A stretch of DNA of 64,000 nucleotides from Fallopia convolvulus (Eukaryota > Streptophyta > Magnoliopsida > Caryophyllales > Polygonaceae). The DNA lies in contig OZ024733.1 of assembly GCA_964016875.1 (NCBI GenBank), positions 18,721,824 through 18,785,823 on the forward strand, in the 5' to 3' direction. The notes under the pieces are model-generated. The model did no database searches, was not told the origin of the DNA, and saw nothing but the letters and a program-made list of their open reading frames with translations. Made by a program: the position numbers and the translations under genes. How positions within the stretch are numbered: position 1 is the first letter of the stretch; each line of letters opens with the position of its first letter. Below are positions 1-10,205 of this stretch, piece by piece.

Positions 1-292
1 TAAAAAAATCTAGAATTAAAGTCTGAAGACTAAACAACAATCTAAGCTGAGAAACCCGAAAAAGAGTCAAAACAGGACTCTTGGTTTAACCTATAAACAA
101 CAAGGAGGAGCATAGGAAGATCAAAAGATCTTTTTGCCAAAAAATCTGCCGCCGAATTGAATTCTCTAAAACAATGGAAAAAAACACACGAGGGAAAAAA
201 GAAACAAGATTCATGATATCATTTAAAATTGATTTGATCTCGCAAAAAACTTTCCAAATGTTATAAAAAAGAGCGATTTAGGAGAAGGGGCT
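1..292 (-). pseudogene. LINE RNase H domain, C-terminal fragment
   Basis: Translating the minus strand gives the end of an RVT_3-type RNase H domain like those at the 3' end of plant L1 LINE ORF2. The block reads WKVFCEIKSILNDIMNLV, then, after a one-base shift in a run of seven T, FHCFREFNSAADFLAKRS. The same region of the LINE at 2850-3214 reads WKVPWEIYSIIQDIRNLV and FHCFREANSVADFLARR, so the two belong to the same clade. The fragment is cut by the window edge on its 3' side, and homology stops near 292, where unrelated sequence begins. It is a dead fragment. The RNase H assignment is firm from the paired similarity; the element boundaries are unknown. Confidence 0.75.
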
Positions 293-1633
293 TAGGGGAG
301 AGATCAGAGTTCATCTTATTAGGTCACCCATAGGGGCCTTAATAGAGAGAGAGTACAAGATTAAATCTAGGGTTTCCATATGTACATCTAAACAATATAT
401 TATTATAACACTCCCCCTTAGATGTACATCACTAACTGCCTCGTTAAAAACCTTGTCTGGAAAACCCAATGGGACAAAACCAAGACTAAGGGAAAAAGAG
501 TGCAGTTATGATTCTTCCATTTATAACACTCCCCCTTAGGCTTCTTTAATACTATCTAATAATTTGGCTTATTAAATGAGTGTATAAAAAATAGTTTACA
601 TGATCAAATATTTATATACATGTACGTTTTTTTGTTTTTGTTATACACTTATTTAGGTATTATAGAGGATTATAATGAAATTCAAGTACAATCAATTTAG
701 AATGCTTAATCATACTATCACATCTCTACTTTGCATTTAATTACTTCGTAATTAACAAAGATATGTACACCTCAAAAATAATAAATAGTGTGCTATAAAT
801 TTACAGGATCTTTACAACCTATAAAGTTGTCACTCAATTGAAAAATAAATTCTCTCTTTTTTATTTTAATTTAATTTTTTTAATAAACTAATACATTTGA
901 ACTTCTACTACCATCATTTTATCAAGCACTCCTTTGAACTTCTAATTTTTCTATAATCTTTTAAACTACCTTCTTCAATGTTATAACAACGCTTATTTAA
1001 ACTTCCTACTTCAATGTTCTACTATAAATGATAAAAAAAAATTATTAGGTATTTCAAAAATAAAAAATCACCATTAGGCATATATACCCTGGCTTGGGAT
1101 TAAATTTTTACTATAAATGATAAAAAAAATCCGATATTATAATTAATCAAATACCTTTATATTAACAATATTGTCAATTACCTTTAGATCAATAATATCA
1201 ATAACTTTCATTAGGTTGCTTTGCCAAGATCTCTTCAACCTTTGTATAACTACTCTTTCCAAGCGCTTGAGGGGGTGACATTAAAGAATTGATATTAATT
1301 AATGAATTTCACTTGTAATTGTAAGTTGTTAGATTATATACATTCTAACACATTGCTATTACACTCTTAATTATAAGAAGTCTAATGAGAAATTAGAAGA
1401 ATATAACTGAAATAAGAATTTTATTGCTTAAGTAATATATTTTTTTGGTTGAAGGAGAGACGACATCTTAAGTAATATATTATACATAATACAAATTAAA
1501 AATTAACTCCACCTTAAATAATAAGTATTCAAGTTTTACTAATTGCACATATACTTTGAATTTTAATTTAAATTAATATACCCATATAAATCCAATACAC
1601 GCTTACACATTCAGTAAGCATATAAATCCAATA

Positions 1634-1663
1634 CCCGTCCAACGGACGGGAAAATCCATCTAG
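1634..1663 (+). mobile_element. Helitron-like 3' terminus
   Basis: A perfect 7-bp stem (CCCGTCC/GGACGGG, 3-nt loop, 1634-1650) is followed after 9 nt by CTAG (1660-1663) and then T. Plant Helitrons end in a short GC-rich hairpin 8-12 nt upstream of CTRR and insert between A and T. The 5' end is not identified; TCTCTAC preceded by A at 723 is only a candidate. Confidence 0.55.
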
Positions 1664-2081
1664 TTTGCATAATAATTGTCCATTTTAATTTAATATTATT
1701 AATTTTATAACCTTTGGTATAGTATCTAATCTATCTAACCTACATGTAAATTTGTATTTTTTTACATTCAATGCTTTAAATTTAAAGCATTCAATTGTCT
1801 CATATAGACTTAATGTCATACATATCTTACATACTTAGCTTCTTGACCTTCCACACATAATATTTACTTAATATTATACATAATCATAAATTAATTATTT
1901 AGAAAATCTATATTTTTATAGGTTCTCTAAATAATTGAATGTCAATTGTAAATACATGTGATAACTTATATGTAAAAAAGATATACAACTGTATACCTTC
2001 AAAAACTTAATTGATGGAATATAATATTTGAAAAAACTAAATGCGTAAACATGTAAAAAAGAGTTTAAACAGAATTATTAA

Positions 2082-2112
2082 CCCGTGCAAATGCACGGGC
2101 ATATACTTCTAG
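2082..2112 (+). mobile_element. Helitron-like 3' terminus
   Basis: The palindrome CCCGTGCAAATGCACGGG (2082-2099) is followed by 9 nt and then CTAG (2109-2112) and T. It has the same architecture as the terminus 450 bp upstream but a different stem, so it is a second end rather than a duplicated one. Confidence 0.6.
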
Positions 2113-2849
2113 TAACACATAAAAGTAATAAAATATAATATCAAACCTTAGATATTGCACCATTAAATTAGGAACATTTGGTATTGGACACAAAACAATC
2201 CTTGTATTACAATTAACAAAAGACAAGATCGAATTTAATTTGTAACATTCCTATTCTACTACTTCTCTCACTCTATAAGTCTTTTATTTATGTATTAATG
2301 CATCACAATTTAATCCATGCCAAGAAAAAAAAACAACCCTTAAATTACAACAAGAGAATGATTAAAAAGAAATATAAGTTGAGATTAGAGAATGAATGAC
2401 GAGAATACATTACTTGAAAATTATTGACGAACGAAAATTAAATATACGTGAAACGACAACATTTCCTTCAAAGTTAAAATTGCTACAATTTTTATTGACC
2501 ATCATTATTCCTTGATGTTGATTTTGTATAATATGTAAACATTACCCCATTGATCATTTTTAGTGATCACTATTGATCATTATTATTCAAACATTAAAAT
2601 ATACACTTTACCCCTTGATCATGACTAGTCCATCTTCTAGTCTTTAATGAAAATGGAGTATTAATTTGTCATATTCAGTATCGTCATAAATTGCATTACC
2701 ATTATATATTTTAAGAAATTATATAAAAATTATTTCTTCTAAGAAAGTAGTGAAAGTCTTCCATTAAGTAATTAATTGAAATTCGGCAAAAAAAAAGTAA
2801 ATAATTTTTTTTTTGAAAAATGAGCAACCAGCTCATTACAAAGCAAACA

Positions 2850-4507
2850 TTAGATCGCCCCAATATTACAAGGCCAACCTAAATCATCACTGCGGATGAT
2901 CTTGAAAAAATTAAAAACTAAAGGTTGAAGACGAAACAATTGTCTTAACCTAACTAACGAGGTATCATCAAAGCACAAATCCAAGCAAGATGAAGAGATT
3001 GCACGACGAATCTGCTGAATGTTGACATGCCTCCTTGCTAAGAAATCAGCGACTGAATTGGCCTCCCGAAAACAATGAAAAAACACCACCTCTGAAAACC
3101 CCGAAACCAAATTTCGGATATCCTGGATAATAGAATATATTTCCCAAGGCACTTTCCAAATGTTTTTTAAAGAATTTATAAGAATGAGATTATCCCCTTC
3201 AATAATTAGCTTATTGTTGGATCGTGACGCGTTAGTAACAATACAGGGAACTAGTAAGGTTCCCTGGGCAGCGAAAATAAATAGTAGAACACATAATTTA
3301 GAGAGGAAAACCTTCTATCCGACCAACAAGTTGTAGAAAGAAAAACCTCTACCCCTGAGACTCCTTCTCAGAGGATTTTCAATAGAATACCTTTATTAAG
3401 TTTCAACGAATACAAGGCAAGTCAAGTAACTAAGGCACCAACCAAAGTTCCCTGGTAACTACGGCACCGACCGAAGTTCAACCAACTAGAATTCTACAAC
3501 CCTAAATGGAAGTAAACTACTGACTTACTTGTGGATTCTTCACCGGAAAAAGCCACACACTCATACACTTGAAAAGCTCTCTCTTCAAGTTCGTCGTCTT
3601 CAACCACTCGAAAACCACACTTTTAACCCTAGCTAACCCTAGCTATTTATAAGATAAGTTAAGTCTGATCTCACATGTAATTCTTGCCTAATTACGTTGA
3701 TATTCCACTTAACAAATCCCACACAATAAGGAAAAAGATTGTTTGTGATTTCGGATCCTCAACCATGTCGATTCTTCCCAAAAACCGAATGATCTCGGAT
3801 TTCCCAAGATAAGATCGTGTGAAGATTGATCTTATCTTCTCTTTCCTTAAGCAACCGCCTACAGCTGTAAATCTTCGTAGAAGATCGCTTGCAGAAGATA
3901 TGGTAACTTGCCATTTATAGAAACCCGCGTTCCTTCAGAGACGCGCTTCCTAAATCTGTCACTCGTTCCCTCCATCGTTCCTCACAATGTTCCTTCACTC
4001 GTGACCATGTACCTGTTTACCTGAAACACTTACATGTAGAAGCAAGTTATATCAACTAAGTTTGTTATCATCAAAACTAAGAGAAACCATGGAACAAACA
4101 TTGTTCCAACACTTCTGAATATGTAAGTCTCTACCTATTTTCAACCCCTCCAAGAGAGCAGAAGCTTCCGCTTTTAACACCGGCATCGGACGAAGAGGCA
4201 TTCTATTACAAGCTAAAATTTTACTATTATGATCCCTAAAAATAAAGCTAGCAAAAGTAGCATCATTCTTCTCTTTAGATGCATCAAAATTAAGTTTACA
4301 CCAAGAATGTCGTGGTTTGATCCAAGCCGATCCATTTATCCTTTTAGGCCTATTGTAGTTTGATCTTTCCATTTTCTTGTCAGCAGATTCCCAAAGAATT
4401 AACTGGGAGAGCGCCAAATCACAAGGCAGAAGATGTGAAATTATCCTTGCAGGATTAAAGATTTCTGAATTTCTATGGTTCCAAATAAACCACCATAAAA
4501 AACACAA
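2850..4507 (-). pseudogene. LINE ORF2 RNase H domain, split by an LTR
   Basis: Minus-strand 4507 to 4112 gives the start of an RVT_3 RNase H domain (WCKLNFDAS with the first catalytic Asp, then KAEASALLEGL with the Glu), and 3214 to 2850 gives the rest (LIIEGDN with an Asp, then HCFREANSVADFLARR). The 897-bp insertion at 3215-4111 falls between the residues IQK and LIIEGDN. Leaving it out, with one copy of the 5-bp duplication, gives an uninterrupted reading frame. The domain would degrade the RNA strand during target-primed reverse transcription. A frame break near 4510-4590 separates it from the upstream zf-RVT part. Confidence 0.85.
3215..4111 (-). mobile_element. Solo LTR nested in LINE RNase H
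   Basis: The element begins TGTTGGATC and ends GTTCCAACA, giving 7-bp inverted ends of the TG...CA type. It is flanked by CTTAT (3210-3214) and CTTCT (4112-4116), a 5-bp target duplication with one mismatch. There is no internal coding region, primer site or second LTR, so it is a solo LTR of 897 bp. A TATAAATAG motif on the minus strand (about 3643-3652) suggests minus orientation. Its position inside an otherwise continuous RNase H frame independently confirms the boundaries. Confidence 0.85.
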
Positions 4508-4590
4508 GATTTTTTTTATTTTTATTTAAGTTAAGAGACGAAATGAGGTTATCATTAAAACAACCCGACGTACTTAAATCAAAAGAGCAA

Positions 4591-5148
4591 TTAATATTTT
4601 CTTCTAATTTTGCAATCATTTTTTTTTGTAAAAGGACAATTGAAGAAAAGATGATTTAAATTCTCATCTTCCATATCACACAAAGAACAACAGTTAGGAA
4701 CACAGTTATAAAAGCGATTCAGTCTATCCGTTGTTGGTAGACAATCAGTACAAGCTTTCCAAATAAAATTTTGTATTTTTGGAGGTAATTTCATTTTCCA
4801 AATCCAAGAATAACCCACAGAAGTAATGTTTCGTGAATCATTTAACAGGGCCGAAGTAGATTGCACTGAAAAAACACCATCTGAAGATGGAATCCAAACA
4901 ATACAATCATCAAAATCCGAAAGAGGAATCCGAATTTGCAAAATGAGATCAATAATATCATAAGGTAATATTTGTTTAAGGGCATTCACATCCCAATCTT
5001 TAGAAGGGGTAATGTAAGCAGAAACTTTAGCTAAAGAATCACCAATGTCCAAATAACAAAGAAGGTTGGAATTCCCAACCCACTTATCAGTCCAAAAATT
5101 TATCCTATGTCCATTTCCTAAAATCCACTTAATTCCTTTGAAAAACAT
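4591..5148 (-). pseudogene. LINE ORF2 zf-RVT region
   Basis: About 185 codons on the minus strand cover the zinc-binding RT-associated domain (zf-RVT family) that follows the reverse transcriptase in plant LINEs. Visible marks are an early WILGNGHRINFWTDKW block, then WIWKMKLPPKIQNFIWKAC and a cysteine/histidine cluster CSLCDMEDENLNHLFFNC. The frame differs from that of the RT segment, which overlaps it at 5118-5148, so one frameshift separates them. The domain is thought to assist nucleic-acid binding of ORF2. No intact start exists because it is an internal part of a polyprotein. Confidence 0.8.
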
Positions 5149-6535
5149 ATCCCTAATACTGAGCAGTCTTCCAAACTGCCAAGAAGTCGTTTTTTCTGAT
5201 ATTGAAATAAATCATGTGATCCTAAATACTTATCCTTAATAATTTTAACCCAAATATTTTGCGGTTCTGTTTGAATTTTCCAAAGAAGTTTCATCTGTAG
5301 TGAAATATTCATATTTTGAGCTGTCCTAAGACTCATCCCTCCATTTTCTTTCGGAGTACAAATTTTATCCCAACTACAAAGCGGATGATGATTAGGCGTA
5401 AATTTATTCCAAAAAAAGGATTTATTTATTTTGTCAATGTCATCCCAAACTCCTTTATGAAGTAGGACACTTTGCATTAAATAGCTTACATGTCCTAATA
5501 GATTTGACTGAATTAGAACCGATCTACCAGCCTGTGATATCGAGTTAGCTTTCCATTTAGATAATTGTGATTTTAATTTAACAATTGTTTCAGCGAACAT
5601 AGCATTTTGAACTCTTCCTTTCAGGATAGGAATACCCAAATATTTTTCCATAGTTGTAGTAACCTGTATATTTAATATACTAGCTAAAGATAAAGTTGAA
5701 ACTCTAGATATGTTTGCTGATGTTTGGAACGAGCTTTTATGAAAATTAATAGAAGGACCAGAAATACGAGAGAAATTAGTTAAAAATTCCTTGATGAAAT
5801 TCATATTGACAAGATTTGCATTAGCAAAAATAATTGTTTCATCTGCAAAACTTAAAAAAGGAATAGAAGTCCCATTTTTAACTAGCTTGATCCCTACATG
5901 AGGCATTGTCATATCTGAGTCAATTTGTAATTTTCTAGCAAGATATTCCATTGCAATTATGAACAGAAAAGGAGACAACGGATCACCCTGTCTAATGCCA
6001 CAAGTGGGAGAAAATTCAGAACCTGGTTCATTATTGACTAGAACAAAGGAAGACGAAGTAGAAACACATTGCATCACTAAATGAACCCAATGCCGACTAA
6101 ATCCAAATTTAAGGAGTATTTCTTTAATGAAATCCCAGTCTATTTTGTCATAAGCCTTTTCCATATCTATTATCAATGCCATCCATCCCTTATTGCCTTT
6201 TTTCTTTTTATGAAAAGAGAGAAAAATTTCATGGGCTATTAGGATATTATCCTGAATCAATCTGCCTTTAACAAAAGCACCTTGCAACGGATGGACTATT
6301 TTTGGTAACAAATTTGAAATCCGATTTGCTAGTATTTTAGTAATTACCTTATAAACTGTATTACAAAGACTAATAGGTCTGAAATGACCAATGGTCTGTG
6401 GATTATCTTGTTTTGGGATCAAAGTAATAAAAGATTTATTTATTACCCGTAACATATGACCTGAATGGAAGAAAGCATTAACGGCTAAAATTAATGAAGA
6501 TCCTACAATTCACCAATACTGTTGGAAACATTCCG
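5118..6535 (-). pseudogene. LINE ORF2 reverse transcriptase
   Basis: The RT domain of ORF2 reads on the minus strand from the PGPDGF block near 6540. It continues through ITLIPK, FRPISLCN, the palm Asp of DMEKAYDK, GIRQGDPLSPFLF, and the catalytic site at about 5840-5870. The catalytic site reads SFADETIIF where active LINEs have FADD, so the second Asp is Glu. The region runs open for 445 codons despite that substitution. It would copy element RNA into DNA at the nicked target. A frame break near 6455-6510 separates it from the upstream linker. The Asp-to-Glu change alone should strongly reduce polymerase activity. Confidence 0.88.
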
Positions 6536-7166
6536 CAGTGAAGCCATCAGGGCCTGGCGTTTTATCCGTTGGCATCGAAAATATTGCACTTTTAATTTCA
6601 GCATGCGAAGGCGAAATATTTAAAACAATATTATCTTCTGGATTTATTAATTCTGGAATACAATCCAAATCATTAGGAAGAAGAGAGCAAGAATTATTTT
6701 TAATAAATCTAGCTTTCATTTCTGCAGTAATATGGTGAGAAATGGATTCATGATCATAAATAATTGTACCATTCTTAGTTTGGAAACTTGTAGTTCGTTG
6801 TTTATAAGATCTAATTTTTGTAACAGACTGAAAATATTTCGTATTTTTATCCATATTTTGTAAATGTTTAACTTTCGCCCGTTGCTTCCAATAATTATGT
6901 TGAAATTGTAAAAGAATATTGTATTTATTTAAATGACGTTGTAATTTTCCTAACAATAGGGGATTAGAAGGATTATATAACAACATCTCTTGAAGAGATT
7001 GTAACTGTCGTTCTGAGATCTTAAGTTGTTCGTAGTTATTATTAATGTGATGCTTAGCCCAAACCTTTGAATATTTCTTAAGAAGTTGGAGCTTCATATA
7101 AATTTTGAACATAGAAGAACCATCAAGACGGTGCATAATTAGTGTTTTGAAGCCAAGCATTTTCAA
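6510..7166 (-). pseudogene. LINE ORF2 linker between endonuclease and RT
   Basis: About 218 codons on the minus strand, lysine- and glutamine-rich and helical in character, end in SPSHAEIKSAIFSMPTDKTP followed by GPDGF. That motif is the conserved lead-in to the RT domain of plant LINEs. The region connects the endonuclease and reverse transcriptase. It overlaps the endonuclease frame at 7123-7166, which indicates a small frameshift there. Confidence 0.8.
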
Positions 7167-7901
7167 ATCTAAAAGGAAAATTTGTATGTTTGTTACTCTT
7201 TGAAATACAAAAACTAATAAGACAGTGGTCCGAAGTTGTAAAAGGATGATGGTGTACTATTAATTTAGGGAACTCATAAGCTATGGATTGGTGTATAAGG
7301 AGTCTATCCAATTTTTCAAAAGTATTCTGGTTAGCTGTAGAGCTTTTTCGCCAAGTGAACGGGAAACCTGAACAAGTTGGCTCTAATAACCCAAAGTTGT
7401 TTTTGAAATTAAGGAGTCTAGAAAATCTAGATATAGAAGGTAAAAGACCTCCTAATTTTTCCGTTGTACTAAAAATCTCATTCAAATCTCCTACAAGCAT
7501 AAACGGTAATTTGGACTCCTCAATTAGTCTTTGCAATCCATTCAAGAAGCAATTTTTCTCACTTTCACGGGAAGGAGCATAAACAAAAATAATTAGGAAA
7601 TTCAAATTATTATGAGAGTACCTTAAAATAATAATATTATTTGAATTGAAATATAGTTCACAAGAATTAGTAAAGGAATTTTGGCAAATAAGCAGCCAAA
7701 GACCCCCTTTAGTACCAATACTTGGAGAAAAAATTAGTTTTTGGAAGCCACATTTTCTTATTATGCCATTAGAAGTTCAATGTCCGTCTTAGTCTCCGCT
7801 AAGCATAAAAAAATTAATTTATTTAACTTTCTAAAGAACCCAATTTCTTCCCAAAAATTGGATCGACGCACACCTCTAACATTCCAAAAGGCGATACTCA
7901 T
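7123..7901 (-). pseudogene. LINE ORF2 apurinic-type endonuclease
   Basis: This is the N-terminal endonuclease/exonuclease/phosphatase domain of ORF2, which nicks target DNA. The likely ORF2 start is the ATG at 7899-7901, giving MSIAFWNVRGVRR and then LAETKTD with the metal-binding Glu. A stop follows at about 7760. The C-terminal two thirds (7605 to 7123) carry LVGDLNEI, FTWR, LDRLLIH and the catalytic SDH of TSDHCLISF. The family's usual GDFNEI is GDLNEI here. The break between the two parts, with in-frame stops at about 7610-7770, makes it non-functional. Confidence 0.82.
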
Positions 7902-8561
7902 AAAAAACCTTTGATTAGTTGATGTTCATATAACCGTTCAAACCAACCTGTATGCACTCCAACCCAAAAGTTGAACATATATCTCATTCGCAAACCATAC
8001 AAGCATTCAAAAATTGGCAACGTTTGGAACAAAAAGATTGATACAGCTTTGTACTTCATATAAAAACAACAAGATTGAACTTCTACAATAGTCCTGTCGT
8101 GAATACAGTATGAGGGAAACAAGTGATGCTTACAACTGATTTGATTACATACATATATAAGAACTTTTAATTTGGTAGTAATTTGAACAAAATTCAAGAG
8201 ATGAAGAAATGCTTCAATCGAGAAAAAGATGTCCCTGCATGTGTTCCACCATATACCAAAAGCATAACTATAATTTGAACACATAGGATAATACTCAAGC
8301 AAAGACAATATCATTATATTAAACACTGCAGGATTACATCCATAAAGGGTAGATATTATACAAAAGCCACCATTCTTAACTTCATCCCAAAAGCTAGTCA
8401 TCACACACACAAGCTTAAGCTGAAAATTACCATGGCAACAACATGGGTTTAGCAACAAGACCATTAACCTAGGTCTATCAACAGCAAGTTCAAAGCAAAC
8501 AAAGGAAAGATAAGCATGAAACTGTAATTTACATAATGCAGACCAAGCATAGAAGGGCACA
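7902..8561 (-). other. LINE spacer between ORF1 and ORF2
   Basis: About 660 bp separate the end of ORF1 from the likely ORF2 start. The minus strand happens to be open for 231 codons here (8593 to 7898), but the predicted peptide is a Cys/Phe/Trp-rich mixture with no domain I recognise, and it starts inside ORF1. I treat it as non-coding LINE spacer. Confidence 0.5.
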
Positions 8562-10205
8562 CTAATCATTAACAGACTGGTTCTTCTTAGCACGGGATCT
8601 TTTAGGTTTCTTGGAAGAAGTTGAGGTTCCTAAGGGTTTATCAATCACAACTTCAACTTCCTTGCGCTTAGGAGAATCAGAGGAGCTTTCCCCAGGATAC
8701 TTGATTTCCACCTCATTTAAATGTTTTCTAAGAATAGCTTGGGAGGACTCAGATCCATTTCCTATACCAGTCGACCCCATATAAGCCAACTGAGGAATTA
8801 CTAGGCTGGCAACATGGCCAACACCAAACCCAGGAGGAGCAATGGGAGAGGCACAGACAAATGGTTGCATCATCATAGTCTCGGGACAGGGCAGATTCAT
8901 AGCAGAGATTGCATAGGCCATTTGCTCTCTAGCAAGCAGGCCAGGGTCAATAAAAGCAGAAGGATCCATTGCAGCAATCACATCATAAGCCATTACTGGA
9001 GTCAGAGAAGCCATATTTGGCTAGGGTCCAGGAGCTACTGCAACCCCAACAGGAGTTGGAACAGAAGGGACCCCTGCCACAGATGAAGCAAGGTTTGCTG
9101 CATGCAAAGGATTGACAACATTGGACCTTACAAAAGTTAACCCCAGATGAAGCTTTGGAAGTGACAGGCCTTCCCACAAGATTTCCATGCAGTTTAAGCC
9201 TAGTTTGCCGAATAAGAGCAGCATCAGAGGTGTTGCTATCCACAGTCAACTTGAGCTTTCTTGGTTGTATATTATTGAGGGGGCACTCATCAAAAACATG
9301 ATCAGGCTCCCCACAACAACCACAGCCCGGAGAAACAGTTTCATACCATACTTTCAAGGTAATCTCAGAATTATCATAAGCCAGAACTTTGATACATCCT
9401 TTGAGAGGAACAGAAACATCAGTATTGACCAGGACCCTACAGAACTTCATTTTGTTTTTGGAATTAGAGACCTCATCAAGCCTGATGAAGTCTCCAACCA
9501 TATTATCTCTTAGTATGAGATCAATAGCTGAGGGAGTGAAGAGATAGTAGGGCAAAGAAGGAATCCTTGCCCAAACATCAGCTCTAATAACTTCATCATT
9601 TGAGGGGTTAAACTGAGGATAGAAAGGATAAAGAGCCACTAACTTCCCTTGAACATGATAAGGCCTTTTACTATAAACCAAGTCCCTTGATTCCCTATTT
9701 GAAAACTTGAAGAGAACCCAGAAATTAGAGAATTTCTGGAATAATATTTCTCCCTTTGCCAACTCCTTCCAAGCTTCTTTCATTTTTCCATTGATTAGGG
9801 TAGTAGAGACTGGCTCCTCAACCATTTTTAGAAGTAGGGTAAAATGCATGAGCTCATGCAAGTATTTCTGGACTGAGGGAATTGCAATTGGATTTGGTAA
9901 AGGTAAAGTACCATGAGTGGTGTTTGCTTGCAGGATAGTGTTTGGCTGCAGAATATTATCAGAAGGAATAAACACAACCTCAGCAGAAGGGCTAACATGG
10001 TCATTAGAAGAGTGAGAGAGTTCCTCATGAGCAAAGAGAGGGCCGTAGGACTTAGATGAGTATCATTATTGACAAAAGCAGAAGGATTTTGGTTTTCAAA
10101 GAAGAGAACTCCAACATGAAGATTCTCAATCTCCATGGAAGTAGGCAGTGGAGGAAGGGTAGGGAAATTAACCAAGGCATCCTGATAAGTAAAGGAATCA
10201 GACAT
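8562..10205 (-). pseudogene. LINE ORF1, gag-like protein (DUF4283 and CCHC knuckle)
   Basis: ORF1 of plant L1 elements encodes an RNA-binding protein that packages element RNA. The best start is the ATG at 10203-10205 (MSDSFTYQDALVNFPTLPPL). A frameshift near 10020 moves into the frame of the 330-codon segment 9975 to 8983. That segment holds the DUF4283 domain (ILFQKFSNFWVLFKF, then YPQFNPSNDEVIRADVWARI) and the knuckle CGCCGEPDHVFDEC, a C-x2-C-x4-H-x4-C zinc motif. A second frame change near 9010-9220 leads to a basic tail ending KKPKRSRAKKNQSVND at 8562. The domain order supports the LINE assignment, and at least two frame breaks make it a pseudogene. Confidence 0.82.

Larger units (their letters stand above)
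293..2804. other. AT-rich spacer without genes
   Basis: I find no coding sequence here. A 19-bp motif containing AACACTCCCCCTTAG occurs twice (403-421 and 521-539). The sequence between the copies resembles anonymous LTR-type repeats of plants, but I cannot name the family. Two Helitron-like 3' termini lie at 1634-1663 and 2082-2112. The rest is simple AT-rich DNA. Confidence 0.6.

Noticed and set aside
7898..8593. 231-codon open frame between LINE ORF1 and ORF2
   Set aside because: It starts inside ORF1, its composition is unlike any protein domain, and stop-poor composition explains it.
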